The notes beneath the pieces were generated by a model. The model searched no databases and had not been told where the DNA came from. It saw nothing but the letters and a program-made list of their open reading frames with translations. The position numbers and the translations under genes are program-made. From an uncultured Bacteroidales bacterium (GTDB lineage Bacteria > Bacteroidota > Bacteroidia > Bacteroidales > P3), in contig ONBB01000005.1 of assembly GCA_900315935.1 (NCBI GenBank), positions 1-64,000 of the forward strand: 64,000 nt of DNA, written 5' to 3'. This document shows, piece after piece, positions 25,316-33,663 of the stretch. Position 1 is the stretch's first letter. Every line of letters starts with the position of its first letter.

Positions 25316-27163
25316 TTATTTCTTGCCAGGGAAGAGGCGGGGAATGAAATGGGAAAGGCCGTTGCGACGGAGGCTGGCGGCGATGTCGCGCTGTTGGTCG
25401 GATTTGTAGAAGAAGAAGAGGCGTCGCTGGTCGGCCTTGTCGGCCGGGGTAGTGGCCACGTAGACTGGCTCCATCGTCGTCGGGTCGATGCCGGTATAGT
25501 ACATCTCGGTGGCGAGGGTCATGGGCGTCGGGGTGAAGTCCTGGATCTGCTCGAGGCGGTAGCCCATGCGCTTCATGTCGAGGGCCAGCTGCGCCATGTC
25601 TTCCAGACGACAGCCCGGGTGGCTGCTGATGAAGTAAGGGATGAGCTGGTAGCGCAGGCCCGCCTCGCGGCATATATCGTCGAAGCGCCGCTTGGTTTCG
25701 CGGAAGAGGTCGAAGGAGGGTTTGCGCATGAGAGCGAGCACGTGGTCGGAGGTATGCTCCGGCGCCACCTTGAGGCGGCCCGAAGTGTGGTGCAGCACCA
25801 CCTGACGGAAATACGCCCAACCATCGTTGCCTTCGGCAAAGAGGTCGCATCGGATGCCGCTGCCCACATAGAGGTGTTTCACCTTGGGGTAGCTGGCAAC
25901 TTTGCGCAGGAGACCTGTCATTGGTCGGTGGTCGCTGTCTAGGTTCTTGCAGAGCGAGGGCATCGAGCAGCTGTAACGGCTGCACTTGCGGCAGAGGCCA
26001 GGGTTCTTCCCCTTCATGCGCCACATGTTGGCCGAGGGGCCGCCGAGGTCGGTCAGCACGCCGTGGAAGTCGGGGTCGTCGGTGATGGCCTCCACCTCGC
26101 GGAGGATGCTGGCCTCGCTGCGGCTGGCAATCTGCTTGCCCTGGTGGGCGCTGATAGTGCAGAAAGAGCAGCCGCCGAAGCAGCCGCGGTGGGTGTTGAC
26201 GCTCCAGCGTATCATCTCGAAGGCAGGTATGGGTCCGCGCTTCTTGTACTTGGGGTGCGGCAGGCGGAGGTAGGGCAGGTCGAACGTGGCGTCCATCTCC
26301 TGCTCGGTCATGGGCGGCTCAGGCGGGTTGACCACCACGTAGCGGTCGCCGTGGCGCTGGACGAGGGTGGCGCTCTCCACTTTGTTGCTTTCCTGCTCGA
26401 TGATGCGGTAGTTCTCGGCCTCGGCGCGCTTGCTCTTTCGGCACTCCTCGAAGGAGTGGAGTTCAATTGTCTGAAAATTCTGAATGTTCTGATTATTCCG
26501 AATAATCTGAATACTCTGAATACTCTGAATACTCTGAATACTCTGAATATTCTGAACACAATACGCAACCTGGGGTAGCGCATAGAGGTCTTCTATCGGG
26601 CGCCCCTCGTCCAGCATCCTGGCAATCTTCAGCGTCGTGCGCTCGCCCATGCCGTAGTTGAGCAGGTCGGCAGGCGTGTCCACCAATATCGAGGGGAACA
26701 GCCGGTCGTCCCAATAGTCATAGTGCGCCAGGCGGCGCATGCTGGCCTCGATGCCGGCGATGATGATCGGCGTGTCAGGATAAAGCTGCTTCAGGATGCG
26801 ACTGTAGACATACGTGGCGCGGTCGGGACGGAATCCCGCCTGGCCGCCGGGCGTGTAGGCATCGTCGCTGCGCAAGCGGCGCGCCGCCGTGTAGTGGTTC
26901 ACCATGCTGTCCATCGCCCCGCTGGTAACGCCGAAGAAAAGGCGCGGCGCACCGAACTTGCGGAAGTCGCGCAGGTCGTCCCGCCAGTTGGGCTGCGGGA
27001 TGACGGCCACACGGTAGCCCGCCGCCTCCAGCGTGCGCCCGATGACGGCGGTGCCGAAAGAGGGATGGTCAACGTATGCATCCCCCGTTACCAGCACCAC
27101 GTCCACCTCACTCCACCCGAGGCGCTTTACCTCGTCCAACGTTATCGGCAGAAAATGTCCCAT
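25316..27163 (-). CDS. ygiQ: YgiQ-family radical SAM protein
   Basis: A 615-residue radical SAM enzyme of unknown reaction. The start MGHFLPITLDEVKRLGW and VDVVLVTGDAYVDHPSFGTAVIGR are characteristic. The [4Fe-4S] cluster motif CFGGCSFC is at residues 328-335. Downstream parts (HLYVGSGIRCDL, KVAPEHTSDHVLALMRKPSFDLF, EQIQDFTPTPMTLATEMYYT) fit the family. Residues about 201-235 are a repeat-derived insertion rich in Ile-Gln-Ser (9-bp units). The ATG at 27163 is chosen; an upstream ATG (27250) adds residues not typical of the family. Confidence 0.88.
   Translation of the reverse strand: MGHFLPITLDEVKRLGWSEVDVVLVTGDAYVDHPSFGTAVIGRTLEAAGYRVAVIPQPNWRDDLRDFRKFGAPRLFFGVTSGAMDSMVNHYTAARRLRSDDAYTPGGQAGFRPDRATYVYSRILKQLYPDTPIIIAGIEASMRRLAHYDYWDDRLFPSILVDTPADLLNYGMGERTTLKIARMLDEGRPIEDLYALPQVAYCVQNIQSIQSIQSIQSIQIIRNNQNIQNFQTIELHSFEECRKSKRAEAENYRIIEQESNKVESATLVQRHGDRYVVVNPPEPPMTEQEMDATFDLPYLRLPHPKYKKRGPIPAFEMIRWSVNTHRGCFGGCSFCTISAHQGKQIASRSEASILREVEAITDDPDFHGVLTDLGGPSANMWRMKGKNPGLCRKCSRYSCSMPSLCKNLDSDHRPMTGLLRKVASYPKVKHLYVGSGIRCDLFAEGNDGWAYFRQVVLHHTSGRLKVAPEHTSDHVLALMRKPSFDLFRETKRRFDDICREAGLRYQLIPYFISSHPGCRLEDMAQLALDMKRMGYRLEQIQDFTPTPMTLATEMYYTGIDPTTMEPVYVATTPADKADQRRLFFFYKSDQQRDIAASLRRNGLSHFIPRLFPGKK
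26468..26560. repeat. 9-bp repeat array in ygiQ
   Basis: About ten units of TCTGAATAC, coding Ile-Gln-Ser/Asn triplets on the minus strand. It is the longest array of this unit family in the window. Confidence 0.9.
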
Positions 27164-27273
27164 ATTCGCCCACACTAACGCACTCCCCCACCTTTTTATT
27201 GTATGGACGCAGCCTGCACTGTCTAATTTGGACAAATATTCACATTTCACCCCGCATATTCCAATTTATTTCG

Positions 27274-27281
27274 TATCTTTG
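27274..27281 (+). promoter_or_regulatory. -7 box of kamA
   Basis: TATCTTTG followed by C, about 78 bp before the kamA ATG at 27359. Confidence 0.65.
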
Positions 27282-27358
27282 CAGCATCGAAGTAGCCCTC
27301 GGCCACTTCGGTCACAGTATGTATCTAAATGAATAAGAACAGATTAAATATATATAAT

Positions 27359-28609
27359 ATGAAAGTAAACCGCAGAAAAGAATTGTTCCCCAACGTCAGC
27401 GACGCTGAGTGGAACGACTGGAAATGGCAGGTCAAGAACCGCATCGAGACCTACGAGCAACTCAGCCAATACTTCACCTTCGCCCCCGAAGAGGCCGAAG
27501 GCATCAAGCAGGCCCTGGCCAAGTTCCGCATGGCCATCACGCCCTACTACCTCTCCCTGATTGACCCCAACGACCCTTACGACCCCATCCGCCGCCAGGC
27601 CATCCCCGCCGGCCCCGAGTGCAACATCGCACCCGCCGACCTCGACGACCCGCTGCACGAGGACGAGGACTCCCCCGCCCCCGGCCTCACCCACCGCTAC
27701 CCGGACCGCGTGCTGTTCCTCATCACCGACATGTGCTCCATGTACTGCCGCCACTGCACCCGCCGCCGTTTCGCCGGCCAGAAGGACGACGAGAGCCCCA
27801 GCGAGCGTATCGAAAAGTGCCTGGCCTACATCGAGAAGACCCCCCAGGTGCGCGACGTGCTCCTCTCGGGCGGCGACTGCCTGATGGTCAGCGACCAGAA
27901 GCTTGAATACATCATCTCGCGCCTGCGCGCCATCCCGCACGTGGAAATCGTCCGCCTCGGCAGCCGCACCCCCGTGGTCTGCCCCCAGCGCATCACCCCC
28001 GAGCTGTGCGAGATGCTGAAGAAATACCACCCCATCTGGCTCAACACCCACTTCAACCACCCCAACGAGTTCACCCCCGAAGCCGAGCAGGCCCTGGCCC
28101 GCTTGGCCAACGCCGGCATCCCGCTGGGCAACCAGACCGTGCTGCTGCGCGGCGTGAACGATTGTGTCCACGTGATGAAGAACCTCATGCACCAGCTGGT
28201 CCGCAACCGCGTCCGCCCCTACTACATCTACCAGTGCGACCTCTCGATGGGCCTCGAGCACTTCCGCACCCCCGTCAGCAAGGGTATCGAAATCATCGAG
28301 AACCTGCGCGGCCACACCTCCGGCTACGCCGTGCCCACTTTCGTAGTCGACGCCCCCGGCGGCGGCGGCAAGACCCCGGTGATGCCCCAATATGTCATCT
28401 CGCAGAGCCCAGACAAGGTCATCCTGCGCAACTTTGAAGGTGTCATCACCACCTATACCGAGCCGCGCCACTACGAGGAAGACTGCCACTGCGAAGCCTG
28501 CCAGGCCAAGAAGCGCATCGACGAAGGCGTGGCCAGCCTCCTCGAAACCGACCGCATGGCCCTCGAGCCCAGCCACCTCATGCGCCACGAACGCAACAAA
28601 AAAAACTGA
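27359..28609 (+). CDS. kamA: Lysine 2,3-aminomutase
   Basis: Converts L-lysine to L-beta-lysine using SAM, a [4Fe-4S] cluster and PLP; first step of lysine fermentation. The 416-residue protein has the CxxxCxxC motif CSMYCRHC at residues 126-133 followed by TRRRFAG, the GGDCLM strand and the C-terminal AVDAPGGGGK-type segment (TFVVDAPGGGGKTPVMPQY). Length and motifs fit the clostridial/fusobacterial enzyme rather than EpmB. The ATG at 27359 is typical; upstream in-frame ATG is ignored. The stop TGA starts a 7-bp repeat array that also contains the porQ start. Confidence 0.93.
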   Translation: MKVNRRKELFPNVSDAEWNDWKWQVKNRIETYEQLSQYFTFAPEEAEGIKQALAKFRMAITPYYLSLIDPNDPYDPIRRQAIPAGPECNIAPADLDDPLHEDEDSPAPGLTHRYPDRVLFLITDMCSMYCRHCTRRRFAGQKDDESPSERIEKCLAYIEKTPQVRDVLLSGGDCLMVSDQKLEYIISRLRAIPHVEIVRLGSRTPVVCPQRITPELCEMLKKYHPIWLNTHFNHPNEFTPEAEQALARLANAGIPLGNQTVLLRGVNDCVHVMKNLMHQLVRNRVRPYYIYQCDLSMGLEHFRTPVSKGIEIIENLRGHTSGYAVPTFVVDAPGGGGKTPVMPQYVISQSPDKVILRNFEGVITTYTEPRHYEEDCHCEACQAKKRIDEGVASLLETDRMALEPSHLMRHERNKKN

Positions 28610-28629
28610 AAATTGAAAATTGAAAACTT
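28607..28629. repeat. 7-bp array spanning the kamA stop and porQ start
   Basis: Units of TGAAAAT/TGAAAAC. The kamA TGA is in the first unit and the porQ TTG start (28613) lies in the second. Confidence 0.8.
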
Positions 28630-29683
28630 CATAGGCAACAGAAAATTATGGCGTGTATTATTATGCGCCATAATTTTCAATTTTCAATTTTCAATTTTCA
28701 ATTCAGCAAATGCACAGATAGCCGGACTCAACACCCTCACACTCCTCGACCTCTCGCCTACGGCCCGCACCTCGGGTCTGGGGTTCGACTACCTCACCCT
28801 CTACGATGCCGACGCCACGCTCGTACTCGACAACCCCTCGCTGCTCCGTGCCGCCATGGCCGGCAACGCCTCTCTCACCTTCGCCACACTCTTCGATGGC
28901 GGTTCCATGGGTTCGCTAGCCTACGTACACAACTTCAATCACATAGGCCCGTTGGCCTTCTCCTTCCGATTCAACAACTACGGGCGCTTCCGTGCCTACG
29001 ACGAGCAGGACATGCCGCAGGGAGAGTTCTCCGCCGCCGACTATGCCATCGCCATCTCGTGGGCCATGCCCATCGACTCGCACTTCGCCATCGGTGCCAC
29101 CCTCAAACCCATCCTCTCGCACTACGAGAGCTACCATGCCGCAGCGCTGTCCATCGACCTGGCAGGTTCCTACTTCAGCACCAACCGCCGCCTGGCAGCC
29201 ACACTGATGGCCCGCAACATAGGCGCACAAATCACCACCTTCGACGAGGTGGTGGAAACCCTGCCCTTTGAACTCTCGGCCGAAGTCTCCTACAAACTCT
29301 CCAACGCCCCCTTCCGAATCTTCTTTGCCGCCACCGAGCTGCAGCGTTGGAATCTGCGCTACGAAGACCCCAACCGTCCCACCTCCACCACCGACCCTTT
29401 TACCGGCGAGGTTACTTCCGAAGGGTGGTTCAGCGGATTCGCCGACAACCTGTTGCGCCACACCCAACTCGGTGTCGAACTCTCCATCGGCAAAGCCCTC
29501 TTCGCCCGCCTCGGCTATAGCTACCGCCAGACCATGGAGATGCGCGGAGTGGACGCCTTCAACCTCAGCGGATTCTCCTTCGGCATCGGCATCCACACCC
29601 GCCGCTTCGACTTCGCCTACGCCCGCCGCAACTACCACCTCTCGCAAGCACCCAATTTCTTCACCCTCAGCTACCGATTTTAA
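28613..29683 (+). CDS. porQ: PorQ, type IX secretion system outer-membrane protein
   Basis: A 356-residue protein of the T9SS, thought to sit in the outer membrane with PorU/PorV/PorZ in the attachment complex. Mature part fits PorQ: FDYLTLYDADATLVLDNPSLL, NNYGRFRAYDEQ, GEFSAADYAIAISWA, LPFELSAEVSYKL. No ATG is in frame after the preceding stop, so TTG at 28613 is the best start and gives n-region KIENFIGNRKLWR, h-region VLLCAIIFNFQFSIF and cleavage near NSANA-Q. The h-region is encoded by a 7-bp array. A perfect 13-bp inverted repeat (28641-28653, 28666-28678) lies in the signal-peptide codons. Confidence 0.8.
   Translation: MKIENFIGNRKLWRVLLCAIIFNFQFSIFNSANAQIAGLNTLTLLDLSPTARTSGLGFDYLTLYDADATLVLDNPSLLRAAMAGNASLTFATLFDGGSMGSLAYVHNFNHIGPLAFSFRFNNYGRFRAYDEQDMPQGEFSAADYAIAISWAMPIDSHFAIGATLKPILSHYESYHAAALSIDLAGSYFSTNRRLAATLMARNIGAQITTFDEVVETLPFELSAEVSYKLSNAPFRIFFAATELQRWNLRYEDPNRPTSTTDPFTGEVTSEGWFSGFADNLLRHTQLGVELSIGKALFARLGYSYRQTMEMRGVDAFNLSGFSFGIGIHTRRFDFAYARRNYHLSQAPNFFTLSYRF
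28641..28678. promoter_or_regulatory. Inverted repeat in the porQ signal-peptide region
   Basis: GAAAATTATGGCG and CGCCATAATTTTC form a perfect 13-bp stem with a 12-base loop, in the first codons of porQ. The flanking 7-bp arrays are also inverted to each other and could lengthen the structure. Confidence 0.7.
28674..28705. repeat. 7-bp array coding the porQ signal peptide core
   Basis: Four units of TTTTCAA, coding FNFQFSIFN. Same peptide as in the lysozyme signal peptide (55926). Confidence 0.9.
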
Positions 29684-29686
29684 TTT

Positions 29687-30634
29687 ATGCTGCAATTTGT
29701 CGCATCCAACCAGACCAACCCTTACCTCAACATAGCGGTTGAGAACCACCTCGTTTCCCTACCCGACACAGGCGCCATAACCCTCTACCTATGGCGTAAC
29801 CGCCGCACGGTGGTCATCGGGCAGAACCAGAACCCCTTCTCCGAATGCAACCTCGAGGCGCTGGAGGCCGACGGCGGCTACCTTATGCGGCGCAAGACCG
29901 GCGGCGGTGCCGTCTACCACGACGACGGCAACCTCAACTTCTCATTTGTTGTGCCCAAAGCACACTACGACCTGCAACGCCAATTCTCTGTCATACAGCG
30001 TGCTGTGCAAAGCTTCGGCCTGAATACCGAACTCAGCGGACGCAACGACATCCTATGCGAAGGACGCAAATTCTCAGGCAACGCCTTCAGCAAAGGCCGC
30101 ACCCACGACCTGCACCACGGCACCATACTCATCCGTGGCAACATGTCAGACCTGCAGCGCTATCTCAAACCCAAGCCTGCCAAGCTGCTCAAGCACGGCG
30201 TCAACTCGGTGCAGAGCCGCGTGGTCAACCTCGCCAACCTCAACCCCGACATCACCCCTGACACCATCGCCCCCCGCCTCCTCGACGCCTTCCAAGAGGT
30301 GTATGGCGGGCAAGCCGTCCACATGGACTACGACACCCTGTGCCAACACCCCGATGCACAGAAACTCTATCTGGAGTTTTCATCGGACAGCTGGCGATAT
30401 GGCAACTGGCGCACCTTCACCGCCCAGCGCAGCGCCCAGTTTGACTGGGGCGGCATAGAACTGGCGCTCAACATCGAGAACGACATCATCACCCACGTCC
30501 AATTGGCCTCCGACGCCCTCGACCTCGCCGCCCTCGACGAGGCTCGCACCATCCTCACCGGAGCCTCCGCCGCCGTCGCTCCGCAAAGCGAAAACCCCAT
30601 CCTGAAAGACATCTTCACACTCATCTATAACTAA
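29687..30634 (+). CDS. lplA: Lipoate--protein ligase A
   Basis: Attaches lipoate, via lipoyl-AMP, to carrier domains such as GcvH or E2 subunits. At 315 residues it has the N-terminal ligase domain with RRKTGGGAVYHDDGNLNFSF (the RRxTGGGAVxHD motif), GRNDILCEGRKFSGNAF and the LKHGV-type Lys region (KPKPAKLLKHGVNSVQSRV), plus a C-terminal accessory domain. It starts 3 bp after the porQ stop, so they probably share a transcript. Confidence 0.92.
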   Translation: MLQFVASNQTNPYLNIAVENHLVSLPDTGAITLYLWRNRRTVVIGQNQNPFSECNLEALEADGGYLMRRKTGGGAVYHDDGNLNFSFVVPKAHYDLQRQFSVIQRAVQSFGLNTELSGRNDILCEGRKFSGNAFSKGRTHDLHHGTILIRGNMSDLQRYLKPKPAKLLKHGVNSVQSRVVNLANLNPDITPDTIAPRLLDAFQEVYGGQAVHMDYDTLCQHPDAQKLYLEFSSDSWRYGNWRTFTAQRSAQFDWGGIELALNIENDIITHVQLASDALDLAALDEARTILTGASAAVAPQSENPILKDIFTLIYN

Positions 30635-30704
30635 TAGGGGGAATAGCCATACCTATTATCGGCATGGCTATCGATAGAAATCAGCATACTGATGCTATTC
30701 TCCC
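30634..30704. terminator. Palindromic region between convergent lplA and fic
   Basis: Nested inverted repeats: ATAGCCAT with ATGGCTAT, and outer GGGAATAG with CTATTCTCCC. It lies between convergent stops. T-runs are weak. Confidence 0.4.
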
Positions 30705-31894
30705 TTCGTCAATTCTTCATATAAGGCAACACCCTTTACCGTCAAGAAGTATTTTTGGCGAGGATGGTTGGGACGGTCGGGATATTTTCGCCGCACAAAC
30801 TTCTCTTTCAAGGCTGGTTCTAGGTGGTAATCAATGAAGTTCTTCCGATCTTTGAGTCCCCTGACATCCATCATTTGCTTTATGCCCATTTCTTCAAACC
30901 CAATCACCCGTACAAGTTCAATAACCGAACTATTTCCCGTATAGAACTTACTATTTGGATTCAAGACACTTACAAGCGAGCTTGTGGGGGTACTTGTGGG
31001 GGTACTTGTGGGGGTACTTGTGGGGGTAGTTGTGGGGGTGGCGAAGTTGGGTTGCACTCGCCATTCCTGGGTTGGATGGATATGCAGGTAGCGATTGCGC
31101 AGGTCCCATTGTTCGCCCAATAGCAAATTGCGGAAGAACCGTTCCAGATACACCGGCGTATATTCAATCCCTTTCGCCACATTGCGGTAGTTGGCACGCA
31201 CCAATGCATTGCGGAAATACCATGAATGTTGGGCAAATAGGTCATTATCCACATCAAAACCCAACGAACGCAGGTACTGTATGGTAAAAACGGCCGTGGT
31301 GCGGGTATTGCCCTCACCGAAAGCATGAATCTGCCACACTCCGGATACAAATCGTGCCAAATGGGTTATCATTTCGTCAGGACTTTTTCCCTTGTAGGTG
31401 TACGCACGCTCTTGCTCCAAGTCGTAGTCGATGGCACGGCGCAAGTCCTCCCAGTTCAAATAGAGCACGGTGTCGCCTTCCAACACCCATTCTCTTTTGG
31501 TAATGTCGTAGGTACGGAACTCGCCGGCGCGTTTCAACACGCCATCGAATATGCGGCGATGCACAGACTGATAGCCTCCCGTAGAGAAGTCGAAGGTGGG
31601 GCTAGACAGCACCTTCACAATGTTTGACGATACGCGGTCCGCCTCCTCACTGTCTTCATCGTTGACACCATGGGTATTCCTTGTAACATAGTACTGATTG
31701 ACAAGCCTGCGTACATCGTCGATGGTAATATCCCCTTCGATATGTCGACGTGCCGTGTCCTGCAGGTATTCAGAAACCATCAAGCCATCCACAGCCTGAA
31801 GGCCGATAGCAGTCTGCCAATAGCTTGCCTTTTCCTTCCGGGCAGGCTCGCCTTGGCGTATATACTCGTCAAAATTCAGATACCCTTCCTTCAT
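30695..31894 (-). CDS. Fic-domain protein with Pro-Thr-Ser repeat linker
   Basis: A 399-residue Fic protein, likely an AMP-transferase acting on a host or bacterial protein. The active-site motif is HAFGEGNTR (residues 190-198), with the catalytic His190 and the EGNTR variant of the loop. I do not see a clear (S/T)xxxE(G/N) inhibitory helix. Residues about 287-307 are a TPTSTPTS linker made by a 12-bp tandem repeat, followed by a C-terminal winged-helix-like part (KYFLTVKGVALYEELTKG). Base composition is more AT-rich than neighbours, suggesting transfer. No antitoxin gene is adjacent. Confidence 0.85.
   Translation of the reverse strand: MKEGYLNFDEYIRQGEPARKEKASYWQTAIGLQAVDGLMVSEYLQDTARRHIEGDITIDDVRRLVNQYYVTRNTHGVNDEDSEEADRVSSNIVKVLSSPTFDFSTGGYQSVHRRIFDGVLKRAGEFRTYDITKREWVLEGDTVLYLNWEDLRRAIDYDLEQERAYTYKGKSPDEMITHLARFVSGVWQIHAFGEGNTRTTAVFTIQYLRSLGFDVDNDLFAQHSWYFRNALVRANYRNVAKGIEYTPVYLERFFRNLLLGEQWDLRNRYLHIHPTQEWRVQPNFATPTTTPTSTPTSTPTSTPTSSLVSVLNPNSKFYTGNSSVIELVRVIGFEEMGIKQMMDVRGLKDRKNFIDYHLEPALKEKFVRRKYPDRPNHPRQKYFLTVKGVALYEELTKGE
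30974..31040. repeat. 12-bp tandem repeat in fic
   Basis: Five units of TTGTGGGGGTAC, coding Thr-Pro-Thr-Ser on the minus strand. The 12-bp unit keeps frame, so only linker length would vary. Confidence 0.92.
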
Positions 31895-31923
31895 CCTTAT
31901 TGTCTGTGAAAAGTCCGTATCGC

Positions 31924-33438
31924 CTACAGCCGGGCCTTGAGGTATCCAGGCAGCTGGTCGACGGCGACGCGCTCCTGCTGCATCGTGTCGCGGTGGCGGA
32001 CGGTTACGTCGTTGTCCGTCAGGGTGTCGTTGTCGACGGTGATGCAGAACGGGGTGCCGATGGCATCCTGGCGGCGGTAGCGGCGACCGATGGCGTCCTT
32101 CTCGTCGTACTGCACCATCATGTCCTGCTTGAGGGTGTCCATGATTTCGCGCGCCTTCTCGGGCAGGCCGTCCTTTTTGACCAGCGGCAGCACGGCGGCC
32201 TTGTAGGGCGCCAGGCGGGCGGGCAGCGAGAGCACGGTGCGCACGGAGCCGTCCTCGAGGGTCTCCTCCTTCAGCGCGTGGCTGAAGACGGCCAGGAAGG
32301 TGCGGTCCACGCCGATGGAGGTCTCGATGACGTAGGGCGTGTAGCTCTCATTGAGCTCGCTGTCGAAGTACTGCAGCTTCTTGCCGCTGAACTCGCTGTG
32401 GCGGCCGAGGTCAAAGTCGGTGCGGCTGTGGATGCCCTCCAACTCCTTGAATCCGAACGGGAAGCGGAACTCGATGTCGGTGGCGGCGTTGGCATAGTGG
32501 GCCAGCTTCTCGTGGTCGTGGTAGCGGTAGCACTCCTCGGGGATGCCGAGGGCGAGGTGCCATTTGAGGCGCTCCTCTTTCCAATATTTGAACCACTCCA
32601 GCTCGGTGCCGGGGCGGACGAAGAACTGCATCTCCATCTGCTCGAACTCGCGCATGCGGAAGATGAACTGGCGAGCGACGATTTCGTTGCGGAACGCCTT
32701 GCCGATCTGGGCGATGCCGAAGGGGACCTTCATGCGGCCGCTCTTCTGCACGTTGAGGAAGTTGACGAAGATGCCCTGCGCCGTCTCGGGGCGGAGGTAG
32801 AGGGTGTCGCTGTCGTCGATGACAGAGCCCATCTTGGTGGCAAACATGAGGTTGAACTGGCGCACGTCGGTCCAGTTGCGGGTGCCGCTGACGGGGCAAA
32901 CAATTTCGAGGTCGAGAATCATCTGCTTCAGCCCATCGAGGTCGTTGGCATTCATCAACGTGGCGAACCGGTCGCGTATGTCGTTGATTTTCTGCTGGTG
33001 TTCCAGCACACGGCCGTTGGTGGCGCGGAACTGGGCCTCGTCGAAACTTTCGCCCCAGCGCTTGCGGCCTTTCTCGCATTCCTTCTCGATTTTCTCCTCG
33101 ATTTTGGCAATGTGGTCTTCGATGAGCACGTCGGCGCGGTAGCGTTTTTTGCTGTCCTTGTTGTCGATGAGCGGGTCGTTGAAGGCGTCCACGTGGCCGC
33201 TGGCCTTCCAGATGCGGGGGTGCATGAAGATGGCGCTGTCCAGACCCACGATGTTCTCGTGCATCTGCACCATGGCGCGCCACCAGTACTGCTTGATATT
33301 GTTCTTGAGCTCCACGCCGAGCTGGCCGTAGTCATACACCGCCGCCAGACCGTCATAGATTTCCGAGCTGGGGAAGATGAAACCATACTCCTTGGCGTGA
33401 GCCACCACTTTCTTGAAAATGTCGTCTTGATTAGCCAT
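31924..33438 (-). CDS. glyS: Glycyl-tRNA synthetase, class II alpha2 type
   Basis: Charges tRNA-Gly. At 504 residues it is the single-chain dimeric GlyRS. Features: IFPSSEIYDGLAAVYDYGQLGVELKNN at the start, GHVDAFNDPL, the motif 2 region TLYLRPETAQGIFVNF then GIAQIGKAFRNEI, FEQMEMQFFVRPG, the motif 3 region IETSIGVDRTFLAVF, and the C-terminal anticodon-binding domain. No repeat insertions occur in this gene, in contrast to pheT. No clear TAnnTTTG box is seen in the 100 bp upstream. Confidence 0.95.
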   Translation of the reverse strand: MANQDDIFKKVVAHAKEYGFIFPSSEIYDGLAAVYDYGQLGVELKNNIKQYWWRAMVQMHENIVGLDSAIFMHPRIWKASGHVDAFNDPLIDNKDSKKRYRADVLIEDHIAKIEEKIEKECEKGRKRWGESFDEAQFRATNGRVLEHQQKINDIRDRFATLMNANDLDGLKQMILDLEIVCPVSGTRNWTDVRQFNLMFATKMGSVIDDSDTLYLRPETAQGIFVNFLNVQKSGRMKVPFGIAQIGKAFRNEIVARQFIFRMREFEQMEMQFFVRPGTELEWFKYWKEERLKWHLALGIPEECYRYHDHEKLAHYANAATDIEFRFPFGFKELEGIHSRTDFDLGRHSEFSGKKLQYFDSELNESYTPYVIETSIGVDRTFLAVFSHALKEETLEDGSVRTVLSLPARLAPYKAAVLPLVKKDGLPEKAREIMDTLKQDMMVQYDEKDAIGRRYRRQDAIGTPFCITVDNDTLTDNDVTVRHRDTMQQERVAVDQLPGYLKARL

Positions 33439-33608
33439 ATTGTTCTGTTTATTATTATCTTAAATTTATGAAACGCCACCTCGCACTTTTTATTGTATCC
33501 CACCCCAAAACTTTCCATTTTTCAGCATCTCCTCCGGCATGCTCCAAGAGGGGGCTAACATAGGAAGAAGAGAGGAAGAAGAGGATACCCCTAAAATACT
33601 GAAAATCA

Positions 33609-33643
33609 ACGGGCCAAAATCCTGCGATTTTGGCCCGTTTTTG
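33609..33643. terminator. Intrinsic terminator near the macroglobulin gene end
   Basis: ACGGGCCAAAATC-CTGC-GATTTTGGCCCGT, a 13-bp stem, followed by TTTTTG on the plus strand and GATTTTC on the minus. It lies 20 bp after the minus-strand stop at 33664. Confidence 0.75.
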
Positions 33644-33663
33644 AGATTTTTTGCGAAAAATTT

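Noticed and set aside
26468-26560. Repeated 9-bp units as CRISPR or operator array
   Set aside because: No spacers, coding location, and the same units occur in other genes.
28648-29271. ATG-started frame inside porQ
   Set aside because: It continues in the wrong frame through PorQ and has no signal peptide or family motifs; it matters only as a possible alternative start after repeat slippage.
33535-33600. Purine-rich AGAAGAGAGGAAGAAGAGG tract as an additional copy of the pyrimidine-rich element
   Set aside because: It lacks the CAGGCTG-type start and the G-rich tract, so similarity is composition only.
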